Source: Panax quinquefolius (lineage: Eukaryota; Streptophyta; Magnoliopsida; Apiales; Araliaceae). From it: a stretch of DNA of 64,000 nucleotides. A model generated the notes under the pieces. It was not told the origin of the DNA and did no database searches. It was given only the letters and a program-made list of their open reading frames with translations. The position numbers were made by a program, and so were the translations under genes. This document shows positions 1 through 11,338 of this stretch, in pieces. Each line of letters opens with the position of its first letter. Within the stretch, counting starts at the first letter, position 1. The stretch spans positions 30,592,281 through 30,656,280 of the forward strand of contig CM035171.1 of NCBI GenBank assembly GCA_020205615.1, in the 5' to 3' direction.

Positions 1-225
1 AGGATCGATGTATCTGTCACGAAGCCAAATTTTGTTGCAAAATGTATTACTTTTGGCAACAAAAAAAATCGTTAAATTCTTTGAACAATTAGCAACGCAT
101 TCATTCTTGATCTTAACGAAATCTTGTAACGACAATAAAGTCGTTGCCTAAAACCTTTAGCAACAAAATTTGGCACCTTTAGCAAAAAAAATCGGTTGTT
201 ACTGAAGCCCCATTTTTTTGTAGTG
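1..225. mobile_element. CACTA (En/Spm-like) transposon terminus, partial
   Basis: Read on the minus strand, the sequence ending at 225 begins CACTACAAAAAAATGGGGC, the usual start of a plant CACTA terminal inverted repeat. Behind it are degenerate subterminal repeats of the type 'TTGTTGC', 'AGCAACG' and 'GTTGCTAAAGG' on both strands, as expected for subterminal transposase-binding repeats. The other end and any transposase lie left of the window, so the 3-bp target duplication cannot be checked. No coding potential is visible here. Confidence 0.7.
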
Positions 226-405
226 TTTATAATGATCAATAATTCTAAAATAAAATTATTTGAAATTATTCATGTAATAGATAAATTTTATTTATCACAT
301 ATTTACATGCACGTTACTTGGCACATATTCCCATCTTTGAAATAAAAAAAAAATTTATATGCAAAATTTCTTATTTATTTATATAGAAAATATCGGGTTA
401 TTACA
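226..405 (+). mobile_element. 3' end of an LTR inserted in copia E1 integrase
   Basis: This AT-rich stretch ends in TATCGGGTTATTACA, much like the terminus GGGGTCATTACA of the solo LTR at 2479-6174. It abuts the E1 integrase reading frame abruptly at 405/406. I read it as the distal end of a plus-strand LTR of the same broad type (TGTG...TTACA), later hit by the CACTA element that ends at 225. Its start is outside the window, so neither a TSD nor solo-LTR status can be shown. Confidence 0.5.
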
Positions 406-1029
406 GATGGGCTGCTGCTAGTAGAGTTCTTCCAGCCTCTATCAATGTCCTGTTCTTTCTCTCAGCTACTCCATTTTGTTGAGGAGTTTGTGGAGATGAG
501 AAGTAGTGACTGATGCCATTGTCTGTGCAGAACTGGTCCATTTCTGAGAAGTCGAATTCTCTTCCATGATCACTCCTTATAGCCTTGATTTTCTCTCCTT
601 TCTCGTTCATCACCAGCCTGAACATCTTGATCAGTTGGGAGCTTATTTCATCCTTTGATGTTAGAAAGAACACCCATGTGAATCTGGTGTAGTCGTCGAC
701 TATGACCAGTGAGTATCTCTTCTCTCTGAGGCTCGTCATTGGAATTGGCCCAAATAGATCCATGTGGAGAAACTGCAGGGGCTTGTCAATTGAGTTGGCA
801 GTTTTGCTCTTGAATGAGCTTCTGGTCTGCTTTCCAAGCTGATAGGCATTGCACGGCTTTTCTTTAACAAAGCCAAACTTAGGTAAGCCTGTGACTAGAT
901 CTTTTGAGGCAAGTTTGGACATTCTCTTGAAGTTGAGATGAGACAATCTTCGATGGCATAATCAGCTTATTTCTTCAGATGCTTTAGCCAGAAAGCATAT
1001 TGTCTCGTTTGAGCTTAGTTGTCCAAGAT
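406..1029 (-). pseudogene. pol: Copia E1 integrase fragment
   Basis: This is the integrase part of a copia polyprotein, which inserts the cDNA into the chromosome. From the N-terminus I see a pre-integrase zinc region with HRRLSHLNF, then a core with HMDLFGP, FTWVFFLTSKDE, IRSDHGREF and NGVAERKNRTL. These carry the three acidic residues of the DDE triad. The second zinc cysteine pair reads CNAYQLG where the family has CNACQLG, so one zinc ligand is tyrosine. A stop codon interrupts the frame near 985, just before the HRRLSHLNF stretch. The C-terminus is cut off at 406 by an LTR insertion, so RT and RNase H are absent from the window. Confidence 0.85.
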
Positions 1030-1450
1030 TTACTGTGTAGACATTTCATTCTCTTGTTCCGGTATCTTCAGGTCTCTGACTTGACATTGATTGTTGAGGA
1101 ATGTTACTTGATGACCCTTGTCGCAGAGTTGGCTAATGCTTAGAAGATTATGTTGTAGTCCTTCCACATAGGCCACTTTACTGAAGGACACTGCACCATT
1201 TCCAGCTGAGCCATATCCTCTTATCTTGCCAGAGCCGTTGTCTCCAAAGATGACCGAGGGACCTTCCTTCTCTATATAGTTAGACAAAAAGGCTTTGTTC
1301 CCAGTCATGTGCCTTGAGCATCCACTGTCCAGATACCAGGTCGTGATCGTGGAGCTCTTTTCCTGTGGTAACATTAAACCTTCATTTTGGTACCCATACT
1401 TGCATGGGTCCTACTTTGTTAGTACCCTTGGGGACCCAAATCTGCTTGAT
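1030..1450 (-). pseudogene. pol: Copia E1 protease region
   Basis: This is a retropepsin-like aspartic protease domain that would cleave the Gag-Pol polyprotein. The motif TTWYLDSGCSRHMTG carries the catalytic Asp in DSG. It is followed by the usual beta-rich stretch (VIFGDNGSGKIRGYG) and ends in HNLLSISQLCDKG, the copia protease C-terminal signature. Upstream, the minus strand reads QIWVPKGTNK and GPMQVWVPK, the tryptophan-rich linker normally found before copia protease. The linker is separated from protease by a stop near 1375, so the region is not continuously open. Confidence 0.85.
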
Positions 1451-2473
1451 TTAGGGTCTCACATGCATGGAATTATAATTGCACTTTGCAGCCTTGTGAC
1501 CAACTTTATAGCACACAAAACATCTAATATGATGCATGCTTGTGTGTGTGTGAGAATTCTTCCTCCATTTGGAATTTTGTGGATCTTTAGTCATCCTTCT
1601 GTTAGGCTGATTTTCCTTCTTCCATGTGTCCTTATGTTTCATGATTTGTGAGGAGTGTACCTTACCTCTATTGTACCTTCCCAGTTGGTTCGTAGAGTTG
1701 GTCTTACTCGACTCTACGATCCTTCGAGGTTGGTGAGTAGTGGCTGGGTTACTCTTCTCTTTTCTGAAACCCAGGCCAACATGAGATCCCTTACTCCTTG
1801 GAATATGGATTGAATCAGTAGAGCAAGGTTTGACAGGCTCATCCTTCTGTGAGGATTTCATAAATATAATGCCTCTACTAAAACTTGAAGCATTACTGAT
1901 GCTAGTTTCCTTTACCTTTTCCACACATGGCTTTGAGGTAGATTCCCCAAAGCCTAAACTTGTTCTATCAGAGACACTTCTCTTGCTAGAGATCAGGGAG
2001 TCCATGGATGAAGAGGATTTATTCCATGTAGAGATTGCCTTTTCTAGTTCCTCAATTTTAGAGGTTAGACTTGACTCTCTTTGTGCATTGAGCTCATTGG
2101 TTTGTTTTAAGTGCTTATTCTCAGCTTCAAACTTGGAGAGAGAGTCAGTACTTAGAAGGGCTGTTTCCAGTGCTTCTTAAACTTTCTCTTTCTCCTTTTG
2201 AAGAAGTGAATAGTCCTTAGACAGAACTCTAAACCATTTCATATATTGATGTAGATCAGATGTTATGCCATGCAGTGCAGTTCTTAAGTCATCAATGTCT
2301 ACATCAGGAGAGTTGAAATCAAATACCTCATCTATACTTACTTCATGTATGTTGGAGTTCTGTTTGTCTTTTGCATTCTTGGCCAATAGGCAAAGATTTG
2401 CCATTTTGGGATCTTCATCATCTCCAGATTCAGAAGTTGAGTCATTGTTTGAGTCACTCCACGATCCTCTAGC
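1451..2473 (-). pseudogene. gag: Copia E1 gag C-terminal region with second zinc knuckle
   Basis: This lies between the gag domain (continued beyond the insertion at 2479) and protease. The distal part carries a clear CCHC zinc knuckle, CFVCYKVGHKAAKC, that would bind RNA. Upstream is a Ser/Lys-rich low-complexity region, then a Leu/Lys/Glu-rich stretch at 2177-2404 that could form a coiled coil. The frame reads SWSDSNNDSTSESGDDED just before the insertion boundary, the acidic serine-rich linker that follows the first knuckle in this kind of gag. A stop near 2177 breaks the frame. Confidence 0.75.
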
Positions 2474-2478
2474 TACAA

Positions 2479-5400
2479 TGTGGCAACCCGAATTTTCATA
2501 AGTTATTAAAATAAGAATTTAATAATTAAAATTCTTATTACGAGGTGTATATATTTTGAATTATATGATTTGGTGTAAATAGAATTATATATTCATATGT
2601 TAGAGAATGTGAGATTTAATAGTTAATTAAACTATTAAAGAAATTAAATAATATTAGTTAATTTAATTAAGTGGAAATTATGTTATGAGATAATATAATT
2701 TTAATTATTATGCCTTATGGGCAATGGAAATTATTATGAGTTAAGTTTCATAAATAGTGTGAATAATTCACTTAATTAAAATAGTGAATTAATACAAGTA
2801 TAATTGATTTAATAAAGTGACAAGGTAATATATTGCATGAAAATGTAAATATTAGTATAATGTGAGTAAAATATTTATTTTAGTTAGAAACTTTATGGAA
2901 TAAAATGAATATTTATGATATTAAATAAATATTTGATGAAAATTGTTATGGGATAGTTTATTTAAGTTTGATAAAATAGATGAGATTTATCGTATTTTAT
3001 TACGCGAGTATAATTGTGATATTCTAATTTAATTAAATAATTAAATTAGTGGAGTGAGAATTTGTTAAATAATGTTATGATTATAATGGTTGAATAGAAA
3101 TTATAATTTTCTTGATAAGGTTAATTTTATTTCTTAAGGAATTAAAGGTACATAATCTATTTTATATTTTTAGTTTATGTGTTCTTGAGTTTCTTTTAAA
3201 ATTGGAGTTTGGTTAATGAATTTGTGGGTTACGATGTTATATATGTTATTAGATATTTATAATTTGATAGTGGTCATCTAGAAACAAATTTTCAGAAATC
3301 AAATTCATGTATTTATACTAAAGAAGAGGAATTTGGGTTTTAATTGTAATGTGTGTTTTGTTGTACTTTGGGACTAAAGTTGATGATGAATTCATGATGA
3401 AAACTTTAAATTGATGGATGATTGTTGTCTCCTCTATAAAACGAAAACAACACAACTTGAGCGGATCGAATTGGTTAAGAAAGCTAATTAAGTGATGAAT
3501 GAATACACTCAAAGATGTTGAAAATAGGAAAATTAGTATAAACAAATTAGAATTAGTATGAATCAAGTCCCACATCAACTAAATTGAGAACTTTACCCTT
3601 TGCTAAACCTATAAATAGAAGGGCTTGATCCTTTGTTTCATTCACCAACAATAAGGCCTCTAATTTTGAGAAAGGCTTTGTTGTGGGAGGACTTTTTATA
3701 AAGATCTTCTTAGTTAAATTTTGGTCGAGTAGGTATTCAGTTTGTGAAATTCGTATTTTCGGGTATGTTTCTTATTTAATTTTTGGTAATGTTATTATTT
3801 TAAATATTGTATTTAGTTTGTTAGTTAAAGTTTGTATTTTGGAAGTTTAGTTAGTTTTGTTAGTAAACTAGTTAGTTTACTATGTTTATTTTGGCTTGTA
3901 ATTGATTATGTAAATGAGTTCTAATGATTGTAATTAGATATATGAAGCCTTAACATCATCCAAGTGTAACCAAAACTCACATAATAAAAGATTTACAAAG
4001 AACCTTGTTGGACAGTTTTTGGGACTGAGCTTGAGGACCATTTGTGCTTTTGATTTTTGTATAAAAGCTTAATTTGATGATTTTATGTTATATCCCTCTA
4101 AGTTCTGAAGATTTCCTAACTTGAATGAACCAAAACGGAGTTAAAATGAATCTGTGGTGAAGATTTTAGTAAACCATGTCTAGAAATAAAAACTGAATGA
4201 ACAGTGACTATAGTGTCAAATTCTAGAATAGCTATGTTGCCTGAAAACTTCTAAGTTTCAGGGTAGTTGTAGTGCACTGAGTTAGCAAGTCATAGGCTTT
4301 GGAATGACCTCATTCCGACCTCGGATGAGGGAGTTACGGTGATTGGAAAGAAATGTGTCAAATTTGTCAAACTGAAAGTCAGCAGTGGGACGTGCTATTC
4401 GGGACACTGTTTTGATCCGTTAATATTTCCACAAACTTTTGGGCTTTTGGTATGTTATATTACACTGAATTACCTTTCCATAGACTCCGGAATGGACTAA
4501 TCCAAACTTTGGAGCAAAGAGTTATGACCATTCAAAGTAGTCGCGTCAAAACTGTCTAACCAACTCGGGGCAGTCACCTTGAACGAATTTTCTGAAATAC
4601 TGTGTTTTGAAATTGGAAATAGTCAAAGAATGAAAGTTGTAGCCTCGGAAGTTAGCTTCTCGTGGGCTCAAGAATCTCTCAAAAATGTTTTGAAACGAAT
4701 TAGTTATGATGCTTTTTTAGCGAGAGAGGTAAAGGCGGGGAAAAATTGAAGATTGCTATGAACGTCAATTTTGGCACGCTTTTAGAACTACTTAACAAAC
4801 CCGAAATGAGAGGTTAGTATTTCTTAAAAATAGTCTTGTATGCCATGAAAAACATACTAAAAATTCCTTACGATTGGATAAGTAGATTGCAAGCTATAAA
4901 GCGCGCCAAGTGGGTGTCGAAGAGGAGAAATTTTATGCTTGTGGCGTGAGAAGAGAAAGCAAATGACCATGGGAAACATTCAAAGGCAATTTTTTTTTTT
5001 GTAACTGTTTTGGGTGATTTTGTGGCTGTTTAACATGTAACAAAACACTGAGAGAGATGTATAGATATTATATAATGCTTATATATCGCGAAAACTCACT
5101 TTAAATGTAAAGAAAACGATAGAAATATAATGTAAATGTAAGCTTTCATAACTATGCGAGCGTAATTCGGAAAATGATATGTAAAATGTATATGTAACAT
5201 AATGAATGCGCAAATCCGTTTAAAATTATATTGAACCTAGTAATGTAAAACGAAGGGGATATAAATGGTTTATGTTTTGATACGTAAAATATTTACATAC
5301 TAAATTCATGAGAGAAACGTTTTTGGGCATAAAAAGGTTATAACGGACAAAAGTTTCTAAAGAAACATGGAATGGTTTTAAGACAAGAATAAAATATTAT

Positions 5401-6174
5401 AGTTAAATAAAATTAGTTTACATTGAGTACGTGAATTTTGTATGTGAAACTAATATGTACATGTATGTATCCTCAATTTATGTAGGATCATCACAGCGCA
5501 GATAAGTTATAAACATTAAACAACATCCAAGGCAAGTTTTTCAGTTCTATTATGTTTGTGGATTAAATGTGATTATGTGGTGAGTTACATACCATGCTTT
5601 ATGAATTGTTAAAGTCAAAATATGACCAAGTTAATTAGGTTATGGAACTCAATTTATATGTGATATGTGATAACACATGCATGTTGTATAATGTAACTCG
5701 ATAATTTAGAAATGTATAATGCATGAATTGTGTGCTATGTGAAACATGATAGATTGTTAAATTTGCTGGGCTGTCGAGCTCAACCTTGCAAATAACCACT
5801 TTTGCAGGTTCAAGATTCAAGGTAAAGTTATGTGTTACTTTAAATACATGAATCAGATGTTATACTTGAAGATTTATATACTTTGGTTATGTTATTATTA
5901 TTTGAACCATGTTTAAGGTTTCGAATAATGTATTAATGTTGAATTGTAATATTGATTTGTGAATGTAAACTATTGTAGTATTAAAATGAGTCTGAGATAT
6001 TTAGATGTAAAGGTTGAAGGTTTTGGGAACGAGGATAGTTTGTAATAGAAAATTTTAATTATTCCGCAAATTTCAATGGTTGTATTATCGTTTAATGATG
6101 TAAAATTTGAGGTTGAAAGTATTATTAACGACCGAAGTCGAGAATTAAATTGTATGAATTTTGGGGTCATTACA
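2479..6174 (+). mobile_element. Solo LTR, 3696 bp, of a TGTG..CA giant-LTR family
   Basis: It begins TGTGGCAACCCGAATTTT and ends TTGGGGTCATTACA. It is flanked by a 5-bp target duplication TACAA (2474-2478 and 6175-6179) and divides the E1 gag frame cleanly. No PBS, PPT or coding sequence is present, so it is a single LTR left by LTR-LTR recombination. The start resembles the LARD LTR (TGTGAGACCCCGAATTTT) and both carry a CTATAAATAGAAG TATA box, so the families are related, probably Tekay/Del-like Ty3/gypsy chromoviruses. The longest open frames inside are short and not recognisable. Confidence 0.88.
3606..3620 (+). promoter_or_regulatory. TATA box of the 3.7 kb solo LTR
   Basis: CCTATAAATAGAAGGG matches the TATA box in the LARD LTR (CTATAAATAGAAG near 13111) and the minus-strand box of the solo LTR near 36240. 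It probably marks the U3/R boundary. An LTR that keeps a TATA box could still start read-through transcription into the E1 gag remnant, but nothing here shows that it does. Confidence 0.6.
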
Positions 6175-7206
6175 TACAAGGCCTTTGTCTCTCTTCTGAG
6201 GCCTTTTGTTGCCTTTGAACTCCTTCTTTGGATGTGATTTCTTCTTTAGTTCTTCTCTGAGAGGTTTGTTGCATTTGGAAATGAAATGGCCAGACTTCTT
6301 GCAATTATAGCATAGATCATTAATCTGCTCCTGGCTGCTGTAGTTGCTGACTTTCTTTGGCTTGCTGGTTTTGCCTTGACGCATGAACCTTCTGAGTCTT
6401 TTCACCAACATTGGAAAGTCCTCATCATCATCTTTATTATAGTCAGAGTCAATTTCAGTGTTGACCTTGGAGGTACTTTCAGTTGCTTTGAGAGGAACAC
6501 CCTTATCCTTCTTTCTTCCTTCCGATAGAGTTTCTGCTCGTTGAGTCAGCTCCAGTTCATATGTAAGAAGGTTGCCATATAACTGTTGAACAGTTATCTC
6601 ATGGAAATTCTTTGACTCTCTAATAGCAGTGGTTTTGGCATCCCACCTACTTGGTAAGGCTCTCATGAACTTTATGATTAGATATTTGTTTGGATAGATC
6701 TTTCCATAGGCTCGTAGAGAGTTGAGTAGAACGTTGAATCTCTCGTAGGTGGCAGTGACACTTTCTCCTTGAACGTGTGCAAACATTTCATATTGTTGTG
6801 TTAGGAGAGATTGTTTGTTTTCTCTGACTTCTTCCGTTCCTTCATGCATGATGAGCAGTGCTTCCCAAACCTCCTTTGTTGTTTTGTTGTTGACCACATT
6901 TTTGAACAGATCGTCTTCTAAGGATTGAAACAAAATGTTCTTGGCCTTCTTGTTGAGTTGAACAGCTCTCTACTCGTTGTCAGTCCATTCTCCTTTGACC
7001 TTGATATGTATTCTGTTTGGATCGTCTGTAGTTGGTGCAAGCTTTGTAGGAACGTAGGGCCCATTCTTAACAGTTTCAAATAGATCTTCATCTATTGAGT
7101 CCATATATGCTTGCATCCGAACTTTTCAGTTGGTGAATTTATCTTTGTTGCACATAGGTGGCTTGCTGCCTCCTCCAGTCCTTGATTCGCTTGGTAAGCG
7201 TGCCAT
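6175..7206 (-). pseudogene. gag: Copia E1 gag, N-terminal part
   Basis: This is the capsid/nucleocapsid protein of the copia element. The minus strand opens with an ATG at 7206 (MARLPSESRTGGGSKPP), passes through a UBN2/DUF4219-type domain (KVRMQAYMDS, FQSLEDDLFKNV, LRAYGKIYPNKYLIIKFMRA) and reaches a CCHC knuckle, CYNCKKSGHFISKC. A Lys-rich tail then runs into the insertion boundary. The first part is not open: there is a TGA where the family has Trp (before KVRMQ) and a TAG before RAVQLN. Both fit G-to-A or similar point changes. The rest of the frame resumes at 2473. Confidence 0.85.
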
Positions 7207-7245
7207 TAAATCTACTTAAGCTTTGTAGGGTATATAATAGAATCT

Positions 7246-7257
7246 GCTCTGATACCA
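7246..7257 (-). promoter_or_regulatory. Primer binding site (initiator tRNA-Met type) of E1
   Basis: The minus strand reads TGGTATCAGAGC immediately inside the LTR end (CTAACA at 7260), with two intervening bases. This is the standard complement of the 3' end of initiator tRNA-Met used to prime copia reverse transcription. The gag ATG follows about 40 bp downstream. Confidence 0.85.
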
Positions 7258-7259
7258 AT

Positions 7260-8297
7260 TGTTAGTTCCTGGAGGCACAATAGTTATCTAGAAGGGGGGT
7301 TGAATAGATAACTAAAATTCTTTTCGTTTTACTTTGTTAGTTTTTATAATGATTAAAACATAGCGGAATTAAGATTTGTTTAATCTCCCTTAAGATATCT
7401 TGAATTAATGAGAGTGAGGCAGTTATAGCAGGTATAGCACAAATGTAATAGACACAACAGTTTTAAGTGGTTCAGAGCACTTAAAGCTCCTAGTCCACTC
7501 TTCTACTCCTCGAGTAAGAAATCCACTAAGGATGTCTTTTACACTTTCTGAATCTCACAGATTCCTTCTGAACCCGGCTGATAGCCTAGCACTTCTTAGT
7601 TCACTCTTGAACTCTTCAAGTCCAGCAGACCTGGTTCTTCACAGTTCACTTAGAACTCTTCAAGTCCTTCTGACTTGGAACTCTTACTTCAGTTGATTGG
7701 TTGTTATTGAGTTCTTGATTGGTGCTACTCAGTTACTGTTAAGCACTTGTTCGAAAGAACTGAGTAGCTGAGTAAGCTTTCCCTTTTTCTCAGATTGTAG
7801 AGTTGAGCGTTGAGTGTTCTTGTACGTTTTTGTTCAATGCTTGCTTGGTTCTCTCATCTTCATATGTTTTACATATATTTGATCCTTGAAATCTATCCGT
7901 TGAAGCCATTTGTTAAAGCATTAAATGCGTTTGACATTTCTAAACTTTGATGGAGACTTTTCTGCACACCTTCTGAATTGTATTCTGGCCCACTGACACA
8001 GTAGACTGCTTTCTCACCTATCACCTGAAAAGGTGTTTTCCTCTGTCCAATGGCCCTTTCTTTAGCTTCTTGAATACGTTCCTTTTGTTGTATACTAAGG
8101 ATATCTATTCAACCTAACATCTTTGATCTATTCATCTATACATTCGTTTATAGAATGATAAATATTAAAAGCTTAGATCAACCTAACAAATTTGATCTAT
8201 CACTAAGTCCTTGTACATATATTCATTGAAGGACTTTACATATAATCATGACCACTTACTTTAAACATCAAATCAAAATATGCACTCTCCCAATACA
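7260..8297 (-). mobile_element. 5' LTR of copia E1
   Basis: In plus coordinates it runs from TGTTAGTTCC to CCAATACA; read in sense it starts TGTATTGGGAGAG and ends GGAACTAACA beside the PBS. Its 3' end matches the end of copia LTR F (49650-49722): a poly-pyrimidine run, CTTCTAGAT, then GTGCCTCC and AACTAACA. Its 5' part matches the partial LTR starting at 63173, around 'GTACAAGGACTTAG' and 'TTAGGTTGATC'. An 11-bp perfect inverted repeat (GCTACTCAGTT at 7724-7734 and its complement at 7758-7768) lies within it. Confidence 0.8.
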
Positions 8298-8468
8298 ATG
8301 TAATGAGATGTAATGTATCTAACTGTATGTCTATGAATCCAACGGTATCACATAATCAAATTTATTCTTCTGGTCTCGGAAAAATCAAGTAAACACAACA
8401 ACACTTAATTAACAAAAACCAATCGATAATTCTTTACTAATCCTTGACTCTTAACCCATTCTTACTGG

Positions 8469-8502
<34 letters not shown>

Positions 8503-8906
8503 AACATCCATGACAACTGAAACAGACTCAAATTCAATACATAACCAACTTCTTAGAAGGAATCATAAAGATAAAACTCAAAAATTTCAAAAGCAGATGA
8601 GTTCCAACTAAAATTAAGCAATTACCACTATCAAGGGTTCACATAGGGTACTTATACTTTATATATATACATATATATTTTTTTACGGGGAATTTTTGCT
8701 CTTTTCCCGTCTTATTATTTTATTATTTTATTTTATTTTTACACGATGCGATGCCTCATTCCATTAAAGCTATGATTACTACTTATAGCAAGCTTTCAGC
8801 AAGCGACTCCTGTGCCATAAAAGACCTTAGCGCGCTAGGTGTTAAGACACCCCTACGGGCGTACTTGCTCAAGTAACAAAGGCCTCGAAACAAGACTAGT
8901 CACGAC

Positions 8907-8937
<31 letters not shown>

Positions 8938-9503
8938 AGCGTATGTACCCCATATTTATCCCCCCAAACTTAGGTTGTTGCTCAATTCTTCGTCTTCACT
9001 GCCTATCCTTATCCTTTTCTCATTTACACTAGTATTATCCTTTAGAAACTCTTTATGTATCAATTTGATCTAATTAGTCAACACAGATATTATTCGCGTG
9101 CTACACTTTTTGTACCAGTTTCAAACAAGAACAAGATCCAATTCATAACAAAAACTACATCACGGTTCTAAAAATCAGTGCTATATTTGTCTACTTAATT
9201 TCAATCTCATCATTGGCCAAAATAAAATGAACTATAATGATTGCTGGATATATGCAAAACAACACAATTCTAACTAAAAAAATATTTTATAGGGCAAACA
9301 TAACATGATACATGAATGCAAACATAAAACAAACATAAATAAAAACTAAATATGCACCTAAGCTACTATGCAACTATATGATTACATGAATGCTTAAAAC
9401 TAACATGCAAAACAAAAGTGTAATAAAATGCAAACCTAACTAATGACATTACGCATGCAAACATAAAATGCAAAATACAATCTAACTCCCCCAAACTTAA
9501 AAA
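8298..9503 (-). other. 3' non-coding region of Athila B
   Basis: No coding sequence. The region matches the 3' region of A (38219-39400) in order: a CCCCCAAACTTAA block near 9488, the GATTGTGAATAAG-type block, the CCTAAGTTTGGGGG complement near 8968, the 'AGCAAGTACGCCCG' complement near 8860 and the GGAATCCGT-type block near 8335. It includes a (GT)15 tract at 8471-8500 where A has a short CACACACG, and an (AT)n tract at 8907-8933. The polypurine tract and LTR that should follow are absent because E1 begins at 8297. Confidence 0.75.
8471..8501. repeat. (GT)15 microsatellite
   Basis: Fifteen uninterrupted GT units sit inside the 3' non-coding region of Athila B. At the matching place in copies C and A (near 26290 and 39178) there is only a short imperfect ACACACACGCACAC. 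The tract therefore expanded inside this copy after insertion. Confidence 0.95.
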
Positions 9504-10792
9504 TTACAATGCCCTCATTGTATAGATATAGCAGTAAAAATATGAGGACTTCCCTGTAATCACTTTAGGCCTGGGTGGTGGTGTGTTGTGTTCTTCTTCT
9601 TCCTCCGAATCACTTGGTGGAAAGCGTGGCATTGGACTTGGTTGCTGGTATGGAAATTTAGCAGTAGGATTGAATCTTTGGAGCGTCGTGTCCAATGATG
9701 CGAACGACAGGTTCATTGCATCAAACATATGGTCTTGTCTCGCTGCGAGCCACCTCATCTCCCTTCGTGTTGCCTTGTTGTGATCCTCCATTTGTCGTTA
9801 AAATGTAAGAAATTGAGGGCTAGATATGGCGTCAGAAGATGGTTCCGCCTCAGTTCCTTACTCTCCCATAGTCTCGTCCTCATCATCCGAGGTGTCTTTA
9901 GCGTCAACTTCGTCCTTCGAAGCTGATGGAAATACAAAACCTAACCCTCGAGGATGTGATTAACCTCCAGCCCACACCGAATATCGCGCTATCATTCTGG
10001 AATCTAGTAGCTACAGCAGCATTTGGGTGGGTTCATCATCAAACCATCAAACTTTTGCTTGGCGACACAACCCACAAATGAGTGATGGGTGTGGAAAGTA
10101 ACTCGAAAATTGCCTCACAAGCATCGGCGAATTGAAAAGCTAATTATGGCCCCGACGTCGATGATGAAATCTTTCACAATCGCATATAATAGTAGAGCCT
10201 TTTCTTTGGTGACATCAGAGGTGTGCGTGGATGGAAACAATTTCGCACATAAGAAGGCGTACCAAATCTTCCCATACCTGCTGAGATCTTTGCTGTGAAA
10301 AATCGTGCCCCCTTTTCGACCCTTGATCCATGTTGTTTCTGACTTAGTCATTTCTCTGAGAACAGCCTCAAAGTCAGGATCGACATCACGCAAGTGAGCA
10401 TATTGGCACTGTCGAGGCACTCGTAACTGATAATACGTGTTGATGGCATCGGCACTGAATGGGACCAATCTACCCCGCACAAACGCGTTGAAAGGTGTCT
10501 TGTCCTCGGCGTTAGCATAGAACTCTTTGACCACGTTGACAACAACGGGATCAGGTTCCTCAGTGAATTTGTTCCACCCTTTTTGATAAATTTGTTGCAC
10601 CATCTCCCCATCCACATGATCCGGTGTCAACCCCCGTTCTGGTGTAAGAGCCTTTGTTACCATGTAGTCATAATGGTCGGCGGCGGCGGCACTTTTGAAC
10701 TTGCATCGGTTGAAGGTTCGTGATGGTGGAGTGGTGCCGGAACTCTCTCCCCGTTGCCTCTTAGAAGTCGGTTTAGACGCCATTGATTTCAA
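9504..10792 (-). pseudogene. Athila B ORF3 (plant retrotransposon protein in the env position)
   Basis: This protein follows pol and is separately encoded. It starts MKSMASKPTSKRQRG (ATG at 10792). A basic Ser/Thr-rich head is followed by a conserved domain: FYANAEDKTPFNAFVRG, SADAINTYYQL, TTWIKGRKGGTIFHSKDL, YGKIWYAFLCAKLFPS and KDFIIDVGAIISFSIRRCL. This resembles the Pfam 'putative plant transposon protein' family found in Athila elements. A frameshift near 10115 moves the reading to other frames. The C-terminal part at 9504-9791 (EMRWLAARQDHMFDAMN, acidic SDSEEEEE tail) is intact as a piece. I see no signal peptide or membrane segment, so an envelope role is not supported. Confidence 0.78.
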
Positions 10793-11035
10793 AAAACCTT
10801 GACAACAATATCTCCCCCCAAACTTGGTTCACACAAACTATTGAACACTTGGTGTGCACAGAGATTTCTTCCCCCAAACATGATGAATTGGTGGCATTTA
10901 TGGTGATTGAAGATGAATAACTTGAAGATGGGTTACTCACTCTCAAGTGTAAGATGAATTCCCGCGATAAGAACCCTAATTCGTGGCTTTCTGAGTTTAA
11001 ATTGAATGTAGGTGATGAACTGGGGTTGTGAGGGT

Positions 11036-11050
11036 GTGTTTATATAGAGG
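11036..11050 (-). promoter_or_regulatory. Candidate ORF3 promoter (TATA box) in Athila B
   Basis: The minus strand reads CCTCTATATAAACACACC about 250 bp upstream of the ORF3 ATG. Copy A has CCTCTATATATTATCACA at the corresponding place (33949-33964), about 260 bp upstream of its ORF3 ATG. A TATA-like box kept in both copies, in a region with no open frame, suggests a separate promoter for ORF3. This is inference; no transcript data are available. Confidence 0.5.
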
Positions 11051-11243
11051 TAGTGTGAAGAAGAGGGTTAAGAGTGATGGATTGAAGTAGTGGGTGTGTG
11101 TTGTTGAAGTGGGAAGATGTAGTGTACGTTGGCAGAATCGTGGGTACAGAGTGGGTGAAAGATGTGTGAAAGTGGTGCTTGAATTGGGGAAGGAAAAGAG
11201 TTGGGCGTGTGTAACTGCCGAACCAGCCCCTTCAAATTATGGA

Positions 11244-11338
11244 CCCCCGCCCCGGCGGGGGGAATAAGGCCTATGTTGTGCGCCTCGGCGGGCTTGCTCC
11301 CTGACTTCAAACTTGAGAGACCCCCGCCCCGGCGGGGG
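11244..11338. repeat. GC-rich palindrome module in Athila B
   Basis: Two near-perfect palindromes of the form CCCCCGCCCCGGCGGGGG (11244-11262 and 11321-11338) flank a shorter CGCCTCGGCGGGC (11281-11293). They stand out sharply in AT-rich DNA. The same module, with variants, occurs in the LTRs of A, B and D and between pol and ORF3 of A (near 33730-33775). Confidence 0.85.

Larger units (their letters stand above)
406..8297 (-). mobile_element. Ty1/copia retrotransposon E1, partial, with nested insertion
   Basis: Read on the minus strand the order is 5' LTR (7260-8297), iMet-type PBS, gag with zinc knuckle, a second zinc knuckle, DSG-type protease and integrase. INT before RT is the copia order; the integrase lies directly behind protease here, and RT/RNase H would be left of the window. 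A 3696-bp solo LTR splits the gag-pol region at 2479-6174, and another LTR end cuts the integrase at 405. Several nonsense codons show it is dead. Its outer LTR end at 8297 abuts the 3' non-coding region of Athila B, so E1 probably inserted into B and B's 3' LTR lies further left. Confidence 0.85.

Noticed and set aside
1295..2501. Plus-strand frames over the E1 gag-pol
   Set aside because: Opposite-strand shadows of the copia coding region; no recognisable protein.
8471..8501. (GT)n as a functional enhancer or Z-DNA switch
   Set aside because: The same site in copies A and C has only a short CA-rich sequence, so a recent local expansion is enough.
9504..10792. ORF3 as a retroviral-type envelope
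   Set aside because: No signal peptide, no transmembrane segment and no glycoprotein-like pattern; it fits a plant transposon protein family better.
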